Assembly: GCA_017534535.1 (NCBI GenBank)
Contig: JAFXVZ010000028.1
Span: 31,873-95,872, forward strand
From: Bacteroidaceae bacterium
GTDB taxonomy: Bacteria; Bacteroidota; Bacteroidia; Bacteroidales; Bacteroidaceae
Reading direction: 5' to 3'
DNA length: 64,000 nt
Shown here piece after piece: positions 9,227 through 17,001 of the stretch. Under the pieces are notes generated by a model that ran no database searches, was not told the DNA's origin, and worked only from the letters and a program-made list of their open reading frames with translations. Position numbers and translations under genes: made by a program. Every line of letters begins with the position of its first letter. The first letter of the stretch is position 1.

Positions 9227-10504
9227 ATGAACGTTATTATCACCATATTAATAAAGACGAATGCCATTTTGGGAGTTCTCTGCTTACTCTATTTGGCGTT
9301 ATTCCGCAAAGATACCTTCTTCTGTTTGCGTAGGGCATCGTTGTGGCTGATTTATGCTTTTGTTGCCATTTTACCGTTGGCAAGTAATCTGAATTGGAAT
9401 GTTGCCTCTCCTGTAGCTGGTAGTGTGGATGAAAGTATCAAAACGATTTGGACACAAGCAGTGGAAGTGGGTGTATATCCAGAAAAAACGGTATTTGATT
9501 TCAAAGCACTGTTCGTGTATATTTGGTTAATTGTTGTTGGTTTGCTGGTCTTCAGACTTTTATGGCAACTTGGCATGATTTGTTGGTTGGCCTGGAAATC
9601 AAAGGCAGGTGTTGTTGAAGGCGTGCATATCAGACAAACGGACGTAAAAGGCAGTCCGTTCTCTTTCTTTCGTTGGATATTCATTCATCAGGAAATGATG
9701 GATGAGCCTTGCCTGCATGAGGTGTTGCTACACGAGCACACCCATGTAAGGCAGTGGCACTCTGTAGATGTGTTGCTCAGTGAGGTGTTTTGCATACTCT
9801 GTTGGTTCAATCCCTTTGCGTGGATATTAAGGCGCGAGGTGCGTGTTAATCTGGAATACCTGGCAGATCAGAGCGTGGTGGACAAGGGGCATGATGCCCG
9901 TTCCTACCAGTATCATCTACTGGCTCTTACTTATCAAGGAAGTGTAGCTACTCTCAGTAATAATTTTAATGTTTTACCTCTTAAACAAAGAATCAAGATG
10001 ATGAACAAAGAACGTACCAAAAAGATTGGCAGAATGAAGTATCTGTTGCTTCTGCCTGTGTGCGCCCTGCTGTTTATGATGAGCAGTACACCTGTAAGTG
10101 CACAACAAGTAAAGAAATCTATCATTCATGAAGATGGCTCTGTTACAACGATGTACGGAGACAAGGAAGTGGAAATCAAGAAAGCCGGTGAAGATTTCTA
10201 TATAGTGGTGGAAGAAATGCCTGAGTTCCCTGGTGGTATGCAGGCGTTAATAGATTTTTTGAAGGCGAATGTACAATATCCTGAAGCTGCCAAGCAAGCA
10301 GGGGCGAGTGGTCGTGTTACCACCTCGTTCGTAGTAGGTGAAGATGGCGTTTGCCGAGATTTCAAGGTGTTGCGTGGTGTATCTCCAGAACTGGATGCTG
10401 AGGCATTGCGTGTTTTAGGACTCATGCCTAAGTGGAGTCCTGGCAAGCAGGATGGCAAACCTGTCCCTGTGAGATATACAGTGCCTGTTACATTTAACTT
10501 ATGA
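9227..10504 (+). CDS. M56 (BlaR1-like) membrane peptidase with C-terminal TonB domain
   Basis: 425 residues. N-terminal membrane helices (about 5-25, 35-55, 95-120), then the M56 zinc peptidase domain with HEHTH (His169, Glu170, His173), a further membrane helix (about 265-285), and a C-terminal TonB-type domain (about 320-425) starting with MPEFPGGMQALIDFL. BlaR1/MecR1 proteins sense an envelope signal and cleave or inactivate the partner repressor; the TonB domain replaces the penicillin-binding sensor, so the signal is probably not a beta-lactam (inference). The repressor gene lies downstream, the reverse of the usual order, separated by a strong hairpin. Confidence 0.88.
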   Translation: MNVIITILIKTNAILGVLCLLYLALFRKDTFFCLRRASLWLIYAFVAILPLASNLNWNVASPVAGSVDESIKTIWTQAVEVGVYPEKTVFDFKALFVYIWLIVVGLLVFRLLWQLGMICWLAWKSKAGVVEGVHIRQTDVKGSPFSFFRWIFIHQEMMDEPCLHEVLLHEHTHVRQWHSVDVLLSEVFCILCWFNPFAWILRREVRVNLEYLADQSVVDKGHDARSYQYHLLALTYQGSVATLSNNFNVLPLKQRIKMMNKERTKKIGRMKYLLLLPVCALLFMMSSTPVSAQQVKKSIIHEDGSVTTMYGDKEVEIKKAGEDFYIVVEEMPEFPGGMQALIDFLKANVQYPEAAKQAGASGRVTTSFVVGEDGVCRDFKVLRGVSPELDAEALRVLGLMPKWSPGKQDGKPVPVRYTVPVTFNL

Positions 10505-10515
10505 TCTATGAACCA

Positions 10516-10541
10516 GGAGGGTATGCTTCTGCATACCCTCC
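10516..10541 (+). terminator. Perfect 11-bp hairpin between peptidase and repressor genes
   Basis: GGAGGGTATGC, TTCT loop, GCATACCCTCC. There is no T-run after it, so it may be an attenuator or RNA-processing hairpin that sets the relative amounts of the two proteins rather than a full terminator. It ends 15 bases before the blaI-like ATG. Confidence 0.6.
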
Positions 10542-10556
10542 GCTAAACGTAAAAAG

Positions 10557-10922
10557 ATGGAGAAACTAACCAAACAAGAAGAAGATGTAATGATGCTCTT
10601 CTGGCAATTGGGTAAGGCGTGTTATATCCGTGAGGTGATGGACATATATCCTGACCCCAAGCCACCTTATACCTCTGTGGCATCAACGGTGAAGAATTTG
10701 GAGCGTAAGGGCTATCTGAAATCTACCGCCAAGGGGGTGTCTTATCTCTATAGCATCAATATCTCGAAAGACAAATATCGCAAGGCGTTCATGCAGACTT
10801 GGGTAAAGGACTATTTCCATGACTCTTATCGCCAAATGGTATCCTTTTTTGCCAAAGAACAAGCTATTTCTGCCGAAGATTTACGAGAAATCCTAAAAGA
10901 GATTGAGAAAGGCAAAATGTGA
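10557..10922 (+). CDS. BlaI/MecI-family repressor, copy 1
   Basis: 121 residues, the usual length. N-terminal winged helix (about 1-75: TKQEEDVMMLFWQLG, then VASTVKNLERKGYL as the recognition part) and a C-terminal dimerisation tail. The family represses its own operon until the M56 partner inactivates it. It is co-directional with the M56 gene 52 bases upstream. The last codons (ATG TGA) form part of the first half-site of operator C, so the stop codon doubles as regulatory DNA. Confidence 0.9.
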   Translation: MEKLTKQEEDVMMLFWQLGKACYIREVMDIYPDPKPPYTSVASTVKNLERKGYLKSTAKGVSYLYSINISKDKYRKAFMQTWVKDYFHDSYRQMVSFFAKEQAISAEDLREILKEIEKGKM

Positions 10923-10964
10923 ACTTTTTGTGAACTGCTTAAAGCCTTCCAAGCCCTATCTTTG
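10919..10964 (+). promoter_or_regulatory. Direct-repeat operator and -7 box, site C
   Basis: GTGAACT (10919-10925), TTTT, GTGAACT (10930-10936), 20 bp, TATCTTTG (10957-10964). This is the cleanest copy of the motif, yet it now drives only a 41-codon gene remnant. The first half-site contains the repressor stop codon. Confidence 0.65.
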
Positions 10965-10994
10965 CCAAGAAGTTTCACGAAAAACAATTAAGTT

Positions 10995-11120
10995 ATGAAG
11001 ATTAGATTTTTGATGCTGATGGCTTTGGACTGTATTTTAGTGGCATGTGGGTTGAAGCCAGTGAGCCCTGATACTCTTTATATAATTGGGGGAAATGAAT
11101 GGGTGGAGTTGGTGTCGTAG
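10995..11120 (+). pseudogene. Truncated DUF4369-TlpA gene (5' end only)
   Basis: An open frame of 41 codons encodes a lipoprotein signal (MKIRFLMLM start, lipobox LVAC) and the KPVSPDTLYII opening of the DUF4369 domain, then ends at TAG. It matches the first 33 or so codons of the gene at 7513, including the upstream operator. The thioredoxin domain is absent. The break is near 11095. It could still make a short lipopeptide because promoter, start and lipobox are intact, but decay of a duplicated gene is the simpler reading. Confidence 0.75.
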
Positions 11121-11235
11121 ATGTCATTCTTCAAACCTTTCCCTTCGAAGTGGAATCCCTTGCCATTAGCCTTGTTGTGCATCTTTTTAAACTCTTTCTC
11201 GTGGAGAAAAGAAAAACATTTCCTATATTTGTGCG
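11095..11235 (-). other. Possible coding remnant on the minus strand
   Basis: Reading leftwards from about 11230, one frame stays open for roughly 40 codons with protein-like composition (EFKKMHNKANGKGFHFEGKG and onwards) and ends at the junction with the TlpA remnant. I do not recognise the family. It may be a fragment of another gene joined to the broken TlpA copy, or chance. Confidence 0.25.
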
Positions 11236-11322
11236 ATGAAATGAAACTTTTAACACTTTTATGTGCAAGGTTTCATGTTTTTGGAATTTATGAGGCAGAA
11301 AACAGTTTAATATTTTGGCATT

Positions 11323-12672
11323 ATGAAGACAAGATATCTTTTAATGACTTTGATGGTGGCACTTTGTTTGGGTGCTTGTGGTACTGACAATGATGACCAA
11401 GTGATAGGGGGTAAGCCTTCGAATGAACTGAAAACAGATGATCCTGTACCTGTAAAACCTGAAGAGCCTGAAGAACCCGAAGAACCAAGTGAACCTGAAG
11501 AACCTGTGACTCGTCATAGCTATAAACCTGTGGTACTGAATGAGGTACAGCAGGCCATCCATGTTAAGTTGCAGGCTTTTTCGTGGAAACTGTTCAAAGA
11601 GGTTTATATTAACCGTGAGCCAGGTACTAACCTGATGATTTCTCCCATCAGTTTGGAGGTAGATTTGGGTATGTTCATCAATGGCTTGGAGGGTGAGACC
11701 TTGCAAGAAGTGTTGAAGACTTTGGGCTTGGAAAGCTTCACCAAAGATCAAATCAACGATTTCTTCAAGACGATGATGAAAGGTATAGAGAGTGCCGATG
11801 AAGCGGCCATCTTCAAGAGTGCCAACGCATTCTGGCATAATCAAAATAAGAAGGCAACGCAGGATTTTTTGTCTGTCATCAAAGACAAATATGATGCTAA
11901 GGCGGAAGCTGTGAATTTCAGTGACCCCACCACCAAGGACATCATCAACGCTTGGTGTTCAGAGAAGACCAATAAACGTATTGAGAAGATGGTGGATGAA
12001 ACCGATGAACTTCATTTGTTCCATCTCATGAATGCTGTGTATTTCAAGGCACAATGGGAAGATCAGTTTGTGAAGGAATTCACTCAAAAACAGCCCTTCC
12101 ATTATGCCGATGGGATAAAAGCGGATGTGGATATGATGTTTCAGCAATTCAATACCTCATACGCAGAGACCGACAAATATCAGCAATGTGTGAAACCTTT
12201 TGTTGATGGGTCTTTCCAGATGGTATTCATCTTGCCGAAGGAAGGTGTGGATTTGGTGGATGCGATACCTGATTCCATTGACTATAAGGTAAGAGCAACA
12301 GCTGAGGTATATCCAGGGAAGCCCGAGTGGGAAGAAGTGGCGTTGTCTGTACCGAAATTCACGTCTGAATATACAGAAGAGAATCTGTTTCCTTATATGG
12401 GTAACATCAATCCTTCGCTTGTATTCTTGCCAGAAGATATGAAGTTCTTTGAGAATCCTTCGCCGGAAGTGGAATTGAAGGCCTTGCAGAAAACATTTTT
12501 CCTGATGGATGAGGAAGGTGCTGAAGCAGCTGCTATAACTGACATTATGATGAAAGATACTGCCTTTTTCCCAGATAAAGTGTTTAATATGACGCTCGAC
12601 CGTCCTTTCATCTATGCCATCATAGAGAGCAACACCCAATGCCCACTCTTCATTGGCTATTATGGAAACTAA
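11323..12672 (+). CDS. Serpin lipoprotein (serine/cysteine protease inhibitor)
   Basis: 449 residues. Lipobox LGAC (Cys19), a Pro/Glu-rich spacer (about 42-64, PEEPEEPEEPSEPEEP) that would hold the fold away from the membrane, then a full-length serpin domain. The hinge of the reactive loop is EEGAEAAAITD (397-407), followed by IMMKDTAFF and the C-terminal signature DRPFIYAIIE. Counting from the hinge puts the scissile bond near Thr413-Ala414, with uncertainty of a few residues. P14 is Ala where Thr or Ser is usual, but small residues at P12-P10 fit an inhibitory serpin. It probably protects the cell surface from host or competitor proteases. A TATATTTG box lies at 11224-11231. Confidence 0.93.
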   Translation: MKTRYLLMTLMVALCLGACGTDNDDQVIGGKPSNELKTDDPVPVKPEEPEEPEEPSEPEEPVTRHSYKPVVLNEVQQAIHVKLQAFSWKLFKEVYINREPGTNLMISPISLEVDLGMFINGLEGETLQEVLKTLGLESFTKDQINDFFKTMMKGIESADEAAIFKSANAFWHNQNKKATQDFLSVIKDKYDAKAEAVNFSDPTTKDIINAWCSEKTNKRIEKMVDETDELHLFHLMNAVYFKAQWEDQFVKEFTQKQPFHYADGIKADVDMMFQQFNTSYAETDKYQQCVKPFVDGSFQMVFILPKEGVDLVDAIPDSIDYKVRATAEVYPGKPEWEEVALSVPKFTSEYTEENLFPYMGNINPSLVFLPEDMKFFENPSPEVELKALQKTFFLMDEEGAEAAAITDIMMKDTAFFPDKVFNMTLDRPFIYAIIESNTQCPLFIGYYGN

Positions 12673-12756
12673 TGCTGTAAGCATTTCGTTAGCTTGTACA
12701 TCGGGGGGCATCAGCTAAGACTAATTAACGGCTAAAAGTACTTGAAAATTGAAATA

Positions 12757-12812
12757 GTGAATTTTTTGTGAACTCTTTTTTGCCATCAAAAGAAGTTTTA
12801 TTCGTATTTTTG
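12757..12812 (+). promoter_or_regulatory. Direct-repeat operator and -7 box, site D
   Basis: GTGAATT (12757-12763), TTTT, GTGAACT (12768-12774), then 30 bp to TATTTTTG (12805-12812). The gap is one helical turn longer than in sites A-C, and it contains a TTTG (12779-12782) near the -33 position. Confidence 0.6.
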
Positions 12813-12823
12813 ACCGTTAAATC

Positions 12824-14026
12824 ATGAAATTGTCAGAAATGAAAGCAAATTATTTGATGACAGCAGTCCTGACTTTAATGCTGACTGCTTGTACAGAGAA
12901 ACCCGTGAGTCCTGATACACCTTATATCATAGATGGTGAGGTGACTGGGGTAAAAGATGGTGTTGAGTTAGTGCTTGCCTCGTTTGACGGTGATGTGGGT
13001 AACCTCATTGCAAGAGACACCATTTTTGGTGGGAAGTTCCATTTCGAGAGTCAGATGGAAGACATTGAGGTAAACAGGTTGGGCTTATTTGCTGTGGATG
13101 ACGATTTCTCAAGTCTAAAAAGATACATATATGTAGCACCTGGTGCCCATGTGAAGGTTACAGGAAATGGCACACACATTATGTCTTGGAAGGTTCAGAG
13201 CAAAGTGCCTGAGCAAAAAGCCCTTGATGAACTGTATGCGATTCATGAATATGATTTTACACAAGATGTGCTTGTGGCAGAGAAGAAAGCACTCAAGGAA
13301 ATGCGGAGCATAGACCGCAATGCGGAACCAGAGCGTTATGCGGAAGCAAGGAGTCGTTATAATACTTTTTTTAATCAGCAAGATTCTATGTATTATGTTG
13401 TTCAAGAGAAACGTGCTTTGCTGATGAAAAACCTGAAACCATCTATGCCTTGGATGACAGAATTGAATTATCTAGCCAGGATGGTTCGTACTATGCCAGA
13501 ATTGACTTATGCAGAAGATGTGAAGGAGATGTTTCAAACTTTGTCTGAGGAATGGAAGCAAACCAAGTTGGGGAAGGAGATTTATGCCAACCTCTATCCT
13601 CCTCAGGAAGTGAAAGTTGGCGATGATTGTCCGGATGCTGATTTCTACGACCTTGAGGGCAATCTGCACCATCTGACAGAGCACAAGGGTAAGTATATCC
13701 TGCTTGACTTCTGGAATAGTGGATGTGCAGGTTGCATCCAAGCATTCCCTAAAATGAAGAAGCTTTATGAAAAGTATAATGACAAATTAGCCATTGTGAG
13801 TATGAGCATTGATACTGATCGTCGTTGGCGTATGGCATCAGAGAAGCACAACCTCACTTGGAGCAACTGGAACGAAGGTAAAGGCGAGGGTGGCTTATAT
13901 ACCAATTTCCGTACCAATGGCATACCTTTTTATGTATTGGTGAATCCAGAGGGCAAGGTCATAAAGATGGAGCTTGGCTATTTGGAAGATAATTTCAGTG
14001 CCCTCTTCACCGAATTGTTTGATTAA
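12824..14026 (+). CDS. DUF4369-TlpA thiol-disulfide lipoprotein, paralogue 3
   Basis: 400 residues (395 from the second in-frame ATG at 12839): signal with lipobox LTAC, DUF4369-like domain, helical middle, and a TlpA thioredoxin domain with CAGC (Cys301, Cys304). The N-terminal CTEKPVSPDTPYII stretch is almost identical to paralogue 1. The -7 box ends at 12812, so a start at 12824 would leave a very short leader and 12839 is a fair alternative. Monocistronic; a hairpin follows at 14087. Disulfide reductase or isomerase in the periplasm is the expected role. Confidence 0.88.
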   Translation: MKLSEMKANYLMTAVLTLMLTACTEKPVSPDTPYIIDGEVTGVKDGVELVLASFDGDVGNLIARDTIFGGKFHFESQMEDIEVNRLGLFAVDDDFSSLKRYIYVAPGAHVKVTGNGTHIMSWKVQSKVPEQKALDELYAIHEYDFTQDVLVAEKKALKEMRSIDRNAEPERYAEARSRYNTFFNQQDSMYYVVQEKRALLMKNLKPSMPWMTELNYLARMVRTMPELTYAEDVKEMFQTLSEEWKQTKLGKEIYANLYPPQEVKVGDDCPDADFYDLEGNLHHLTEHKGKYILLDFWNSGCAGCIQAFPKMKKLYEKYNDKLAIVSMSIDTDRRWRMASEKHNLTWSNWNEGKGEGGLYTNFRTNGIPFYVLVNPEGKVIKMELGYLEDNFSALFTELFD

Positions 14027-14086
14027 CGCTACAACAGAAACTAATGCTTCTTTCAGATACCTTTTCTATTCCTAATCAGTGAATGG

Positions 14087-14110
14087 CAGGCAGGGCTATG
14101 GCTCTGCCTG
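14087..14110. terminator. Hairpin between convergent genes
   Basis: CAGGCAGGGC-TATG-GCTCTGCCTG: a 10-bp stem with one G-T pair. It lies between the 3' ends of the convergent genes at 14026 and 14211. No T-run follows on either strand, so its strength is uncertain. Confidence 0.5.
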
Positions 14111-14210
14111 TTATGACTTGTCAATCTCACTAAATATATTTTCTTTCGTTATGATAATGCATATATACATAGCTTATCAAGATTTAGCGGGAGAGCGGAA
14201 GAAACATTCC

Positions 14211-15359
14211 TTATTTAGCTGTGAGTATCATCAATACAGGATTGGAGTCTTCATTTAGTGAAGAGGCGATTTCCTTCAGTTTGCCCTTGAGCTCCCCCTT
14301 CTCGTATGCCTCTATTAACTTGTGAGGCTGCAGGGCTCCTGCGCACAATATCGTTCTGTTTTGGGCAAGCCTAACCATATCCACTTGTTGTTTGGAAGTA
14401 TAGTCGGCATTCAGCACCACAGACAAATAAACCCCATTAGTTAGTTTATCATACACCAGTTCACGGAAAGGGAATCCCCTGCCTGTTTTGGGGTTGAACG
14501 TCTTGTCGATGGTTTGGAAGAAACAATAACGAGGTGTTACTGTGCCGATGGTCATCAGTCTTTCAGGGTCAGATGAAGGAATCTTCACCAAGAATGGCAC
14601 TGTTTTGTGATCTTTAGCGGTAAAGCGATAGATGGTATCTGAAGAGTTTTGAATAATCAGCATATCGTTGTGCAGAGGCATAATCGCATTGACATTGCCG
14701 ATAGAGGTTATTCCGCCTTCCTGAATCATGGGAATGTTCAGTTTCTTGTAAGGCACAGCAATCTCCTGCACAATACTCCCATCTTGCTTGGATACCAAGA
14801 AATGATAAGAACGACTGTTGTCTATCTCTGCTTTCTCTGCATCCATGAAGATGTTTTCATCATAACAAACCAAGTAGTCTCTGTCGAAACCCTTTACGTT
14901 CACGAACTTGTGCTCGTTGCTGTGCTTGAAACTACGTTTGAAGTTGCCCTCCAGGTCATATACCAGGATTTTTTTGATAGTAGGGTCATTCACAATAAGC
15001 TCATTGTTCACTTCATCAAGCACCACTTCATACGCATAGGTAAATTCCTCAGCCCCTTGTCCCACACGGTTTATCACCCTGATGCCTTTGCCTGTATGTC
15101 TGTCGAACAAGAGGAGCTTTCTGTCTGAAGCCATCACGAAATACTTTTCTCCCACCGCTTTGATGGTGGCAGAAGTAATGAACTCGTCTGAGCTCTCCAA
15201 AGGCACATACTCCACTTCCATGAAATCCTGCAAAATCAGTTCTTTCTCAGGATAAAACTGGTTCAAGTCAATGGTCATCAGTACATTGGGATTCTCATTG
15301 TTTTGGCAAGCAGTCAGCAATACTCCAGCCAAAATCCAACCTGTCAATCGTTTCATCAT
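14211..15359 (-). CDS. Six-bladed-propeller lipoprotein (DUF5128/BF3164-like), paralogue 3
   Basis: 382 residues: signal with lipobox LLTAC, then a propeller-type body with FMEVEYVPLESSDEFIT, VINRVGQGAEEFTYAYE and YDLEGNFKRSF, typical of the Bacteroidales 6-bladed beta-propeller family. It is strongly similar to the gene at 15817, and the last ~35 residues are almost the same. It follows the half-receiver gene by 26 bases on the same strand, so it is the third gene of the operon driven from site F. Surface ligand binding is likely; the ligand is unknown. Confidence 0.85.
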   Translation of the reverse strand: MMKRLTGWILAGVLLTACQNNENPNVLMTIDLNQFYPEKELILQDFMEVEYVPLESSDEFITSATIKAVGEKYFVMASDRKLLLFDRHTGKGIRVINRVGQGAEEFTYAYEVVLDEVNNELIVNDPTIKKILVYDLEGNFKRSFKHSNEHKFVNVKGFDRDYLVCYDENIFMDAEKAEIDNSRSYHFLVSKQDGSIVQEIAVPYKKLNIPMIQEGGITSIGNVNAIMPLHNDMLIIQNSSDTIYRFTAKDHKTVPFLVKIPSSDPERLMTIGTVTPRYCFFQTIDKTFNPKTGRGFPFRELVYDKLTNGVYLSVVLNADYTSKQQVDMVRLAQNRTILCAGALQPHKLIEAYEKGELKGKLKEIASSLNEDSNPVLMILTAK

Positions 15360-15385
15360 TCAGTTTTTTTATAAAATGTTAGTGT

Positions 15386-15820
15386 CTATTTCAAGCAAAG
15401 CTGATAGCCAACACCTCTGATATTCTCTATCCTTATATTGGGGTCTGCTTTGAGTATCTTTCTTAACTGACAGATAAGGTTATTGATAGACTGGTCGATG
15501 ACGATGACATCAGGCCACAGCATGCGGCAAATCTCTTCACGAGTCACCGTCATGTTCATGCAGACATAAAGGAGTGTAAGCAACTTGGTTTGGTAGGCAG
15601 AGAGGCGAGTGATTTGACCGTTTCCCTCTAATATCATGCTATTTGGCTGGAAGGTGAACAAGCCAATACTGATGTGCTTGTCCATCAAAATTACATCAGG
15701 TGCTATTTCCCTTACCTGCTGACCGAGCTCATTGGGACTACCTGTCTGCATGTCTTTATCTTGCAAGGCTCGCTCTAAGCTTACCTGCATATCCTTATCT
15801 TCTATTATTAGTATCTTCAT
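15386..15820 (-). CDS. Half-receiver winged-helix regulator, copy 1
   Basis: 144 residues. The first ~53 look like the first half of a response-regulator receiver: beta1 ILIIED (Glu7, Asp8), two helices, beta3 PDVILMD with the phospho-acceptor Asp47. The second half of the receiver (including the conserved Thr/Ser and Lys) is missing; residues 54-144 are a complete OmpR/PhoB winged helix (REEICRMLW, LRKILKADP, IRGVGYQL). A normal protein of this kind is about 220-240 residues. The start overlaps the stop of the upstream lipoprotein gene (ATGA). No kinase gene is adjacent. A second copy lies at 28176 with the same truncation, so this is a conserved form and not random damage. Confidence 0.8.
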   Translation of the reverse strand: MKILIIEDKDMQVSLERALQDKDMQTGSPNELGQQVREIAPDVILMDKHISIGLFTFQPNSMILEGNGQITRLSAYQTKLLTLLYVCMNMTVTREEICRMLWPDVIVIDQSINNLICQLRKILKADPNIRIENIRGVGYQLCLK

Positions 15821-16974
15821 TTGGCTGTCAGTATCATCAAAACAGGGTTGGAGTCTTCATTCAATGTAGAGGCGATTTCCTTCAGTTTGCCTTTGAGCTC
15901 CCCTTTCTCGTATGCTTCTATCAGCTTGTGGGCTTGCAAAGCCTTGATGCAAGTTTCCTTACCGTTGATAATACCCCTCATTAAATCCACTTGCTCAGGT
16001 CGGGTATAATCGTCGTTCAGCACCTCCACCTTGAAGAATTCGTTCATCTCTCTGTCATACACTAATTTGTTACGTGGAAAACCCTTGCCTGTCTGGGCAT
16101 CAAATATTCTGTCCATCGTTTCCATGAATATATAGCGAGGGGTGATGGCACCAATGGCCAACAGCCTTTCCGGCTCTTCCTTGGGAATCTTCACCAAGAA
16201 AGGTTCTTTCTGATAATCTTTGGCGGAAAATCGATAGATGGTGTCAGACGAGTTTTGTACAATCAGCACATCATCTTCTATGGGGATCACTGTGCGCAAA
16301 GCATCCATAGCCACTACATCGCCTTCTATTACCATGGGCACTCTAATCTTCTCAAATGGTATAGGTATCTCCTGTACAATGCTTCCATCTTGCTTAGAAA
16401 GCATATAATGATAGATGCGGGTTGTGTCTATCTCTTTGTTCTCCATTATCATGCTTGCCACATCGTACATAATGGCATCGTCGAGGCAAACTAAATAGTC
16501 TTTGTCGAAAAGGGTGATGTCGTCATAGTGGTGGTCTTCACCATAATTGAAACTGCGTTTGAAGTTGCCTTGCAGGTCATAAACCAACATCCTTTGTGTG
16601 TTTGTGTCGCTCACAAACAGCTCATTGTTCGCTTCGTCCATCTCCACATCGTATGGGAAGGTATATTCTTCTGCCCCTTGTCCTTTGCGGTCTATCACAC
16701 TGATACCCTTTCCTGTTTGCTTGTCGAAGAGTTTCAAAGTGCTACTATTGACCATTACGATAAACTTTTCCCCAATTGTTTTTATATTAGTAGTGATAAA
16801 CTCGTCCGAGCTCTCCAAGGGTACATATTGCACCTCCATGAAGTCCTGTAAGATTAGTTCCTTTTCTGGGTAATCCAGATTTAAGTCGATGGTGATTAAT
16901 CCATCGGTTTTGATGTTACTTTGGCAAGAGGCCATCAGTAATCCTATCAACATCCATACAATAATTCGTTTCAT
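15817..16974 (-). CDS. Six-bladed-propeller lipoprotein (DUF5128/BF3164-like), paralogue 4
   Basis: 385 residues from the ATG at 16974, chosen over an in-frame ATG 30 bases upstream because the signal peptide (lipobox LMASC) starts here. The body carries FMEVQYVPLESSDEFIT, IDRKGQGAEEYTFPYD and YDLQGNFKRSF, the same blades as paralogue 3. It is first in an operon with the half-receiver regulator and paralogue 3, behind a TACTTTTG promoter and the GTAAATT/GTAAACC operator (site F). Translational coupling to the regulator suggests that sensor and regulator are made in fixed ratio (inference). Confidence 0.86.
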   Translation of the reverse strand: MKRIIVWMLIGLLMASCQSNIKTDGLITIDLNLDYPEKELILQDFMEVQYVPLESSDEFITTNIKTIGEKFIVMVNSSTLKLFDKQTGKGISVIDRKGQGAEEYTFPYDVEMDEANNELFVSDTNTQRMLVYDLQGNFKRSFNYGEDHHYDDITLFDKDYLVCLDDAIMYDVASMIMENKEIDTTRIYHYMLSKQDGSIVQEIPIPFEKIRVPMVIEGDVVAMDALRTVIPIEDDVLIVQNSSDTIYRFSAKDYQKEPFLVKIPKEEPERLLAIGAITPRYIFMETMDRIFDAQTGKGFPRNKLVYDREMNEFFKVEVLNDDYTRPEQVDLMRGIINGKETCIKALQAHKLIEAYEKGELKGKLKEIASTLNEDSNPVLMILTAK

Positions 16975-17001
16975 CTTTTCAGCGTTTTTGGTTAGTTGCT
17001 G

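Noticed and set aside
9227-10504. Beta-lactam resistance module by BlaR1/BlaI similarity
   Set aside because: The penicillin-binding sensor domain is absent, replaced by a TonB domain, and no beta-lactamase or PBP gene is nearby.
11121-11387. 88-residue plus-strand frame before the serpin
   Set aside because: It overlaps the serpin start out of frame, lacks a promoter-start arrangement and has no protein-like conservation.
12157-12711. 184-residue minus-strand frame inside the serpin gene
   Set aside because: It is fully antisense to a clear serpin and is rich in His, Arg and Cys as typical for shadow frames.
15386-15820. Half-receiver as a sequencing or frameshift artefact
   Set aside because: The frame is open throughout, the second copy at 28176 has the same junction, and no receiver sequence remains in other frames nearby.
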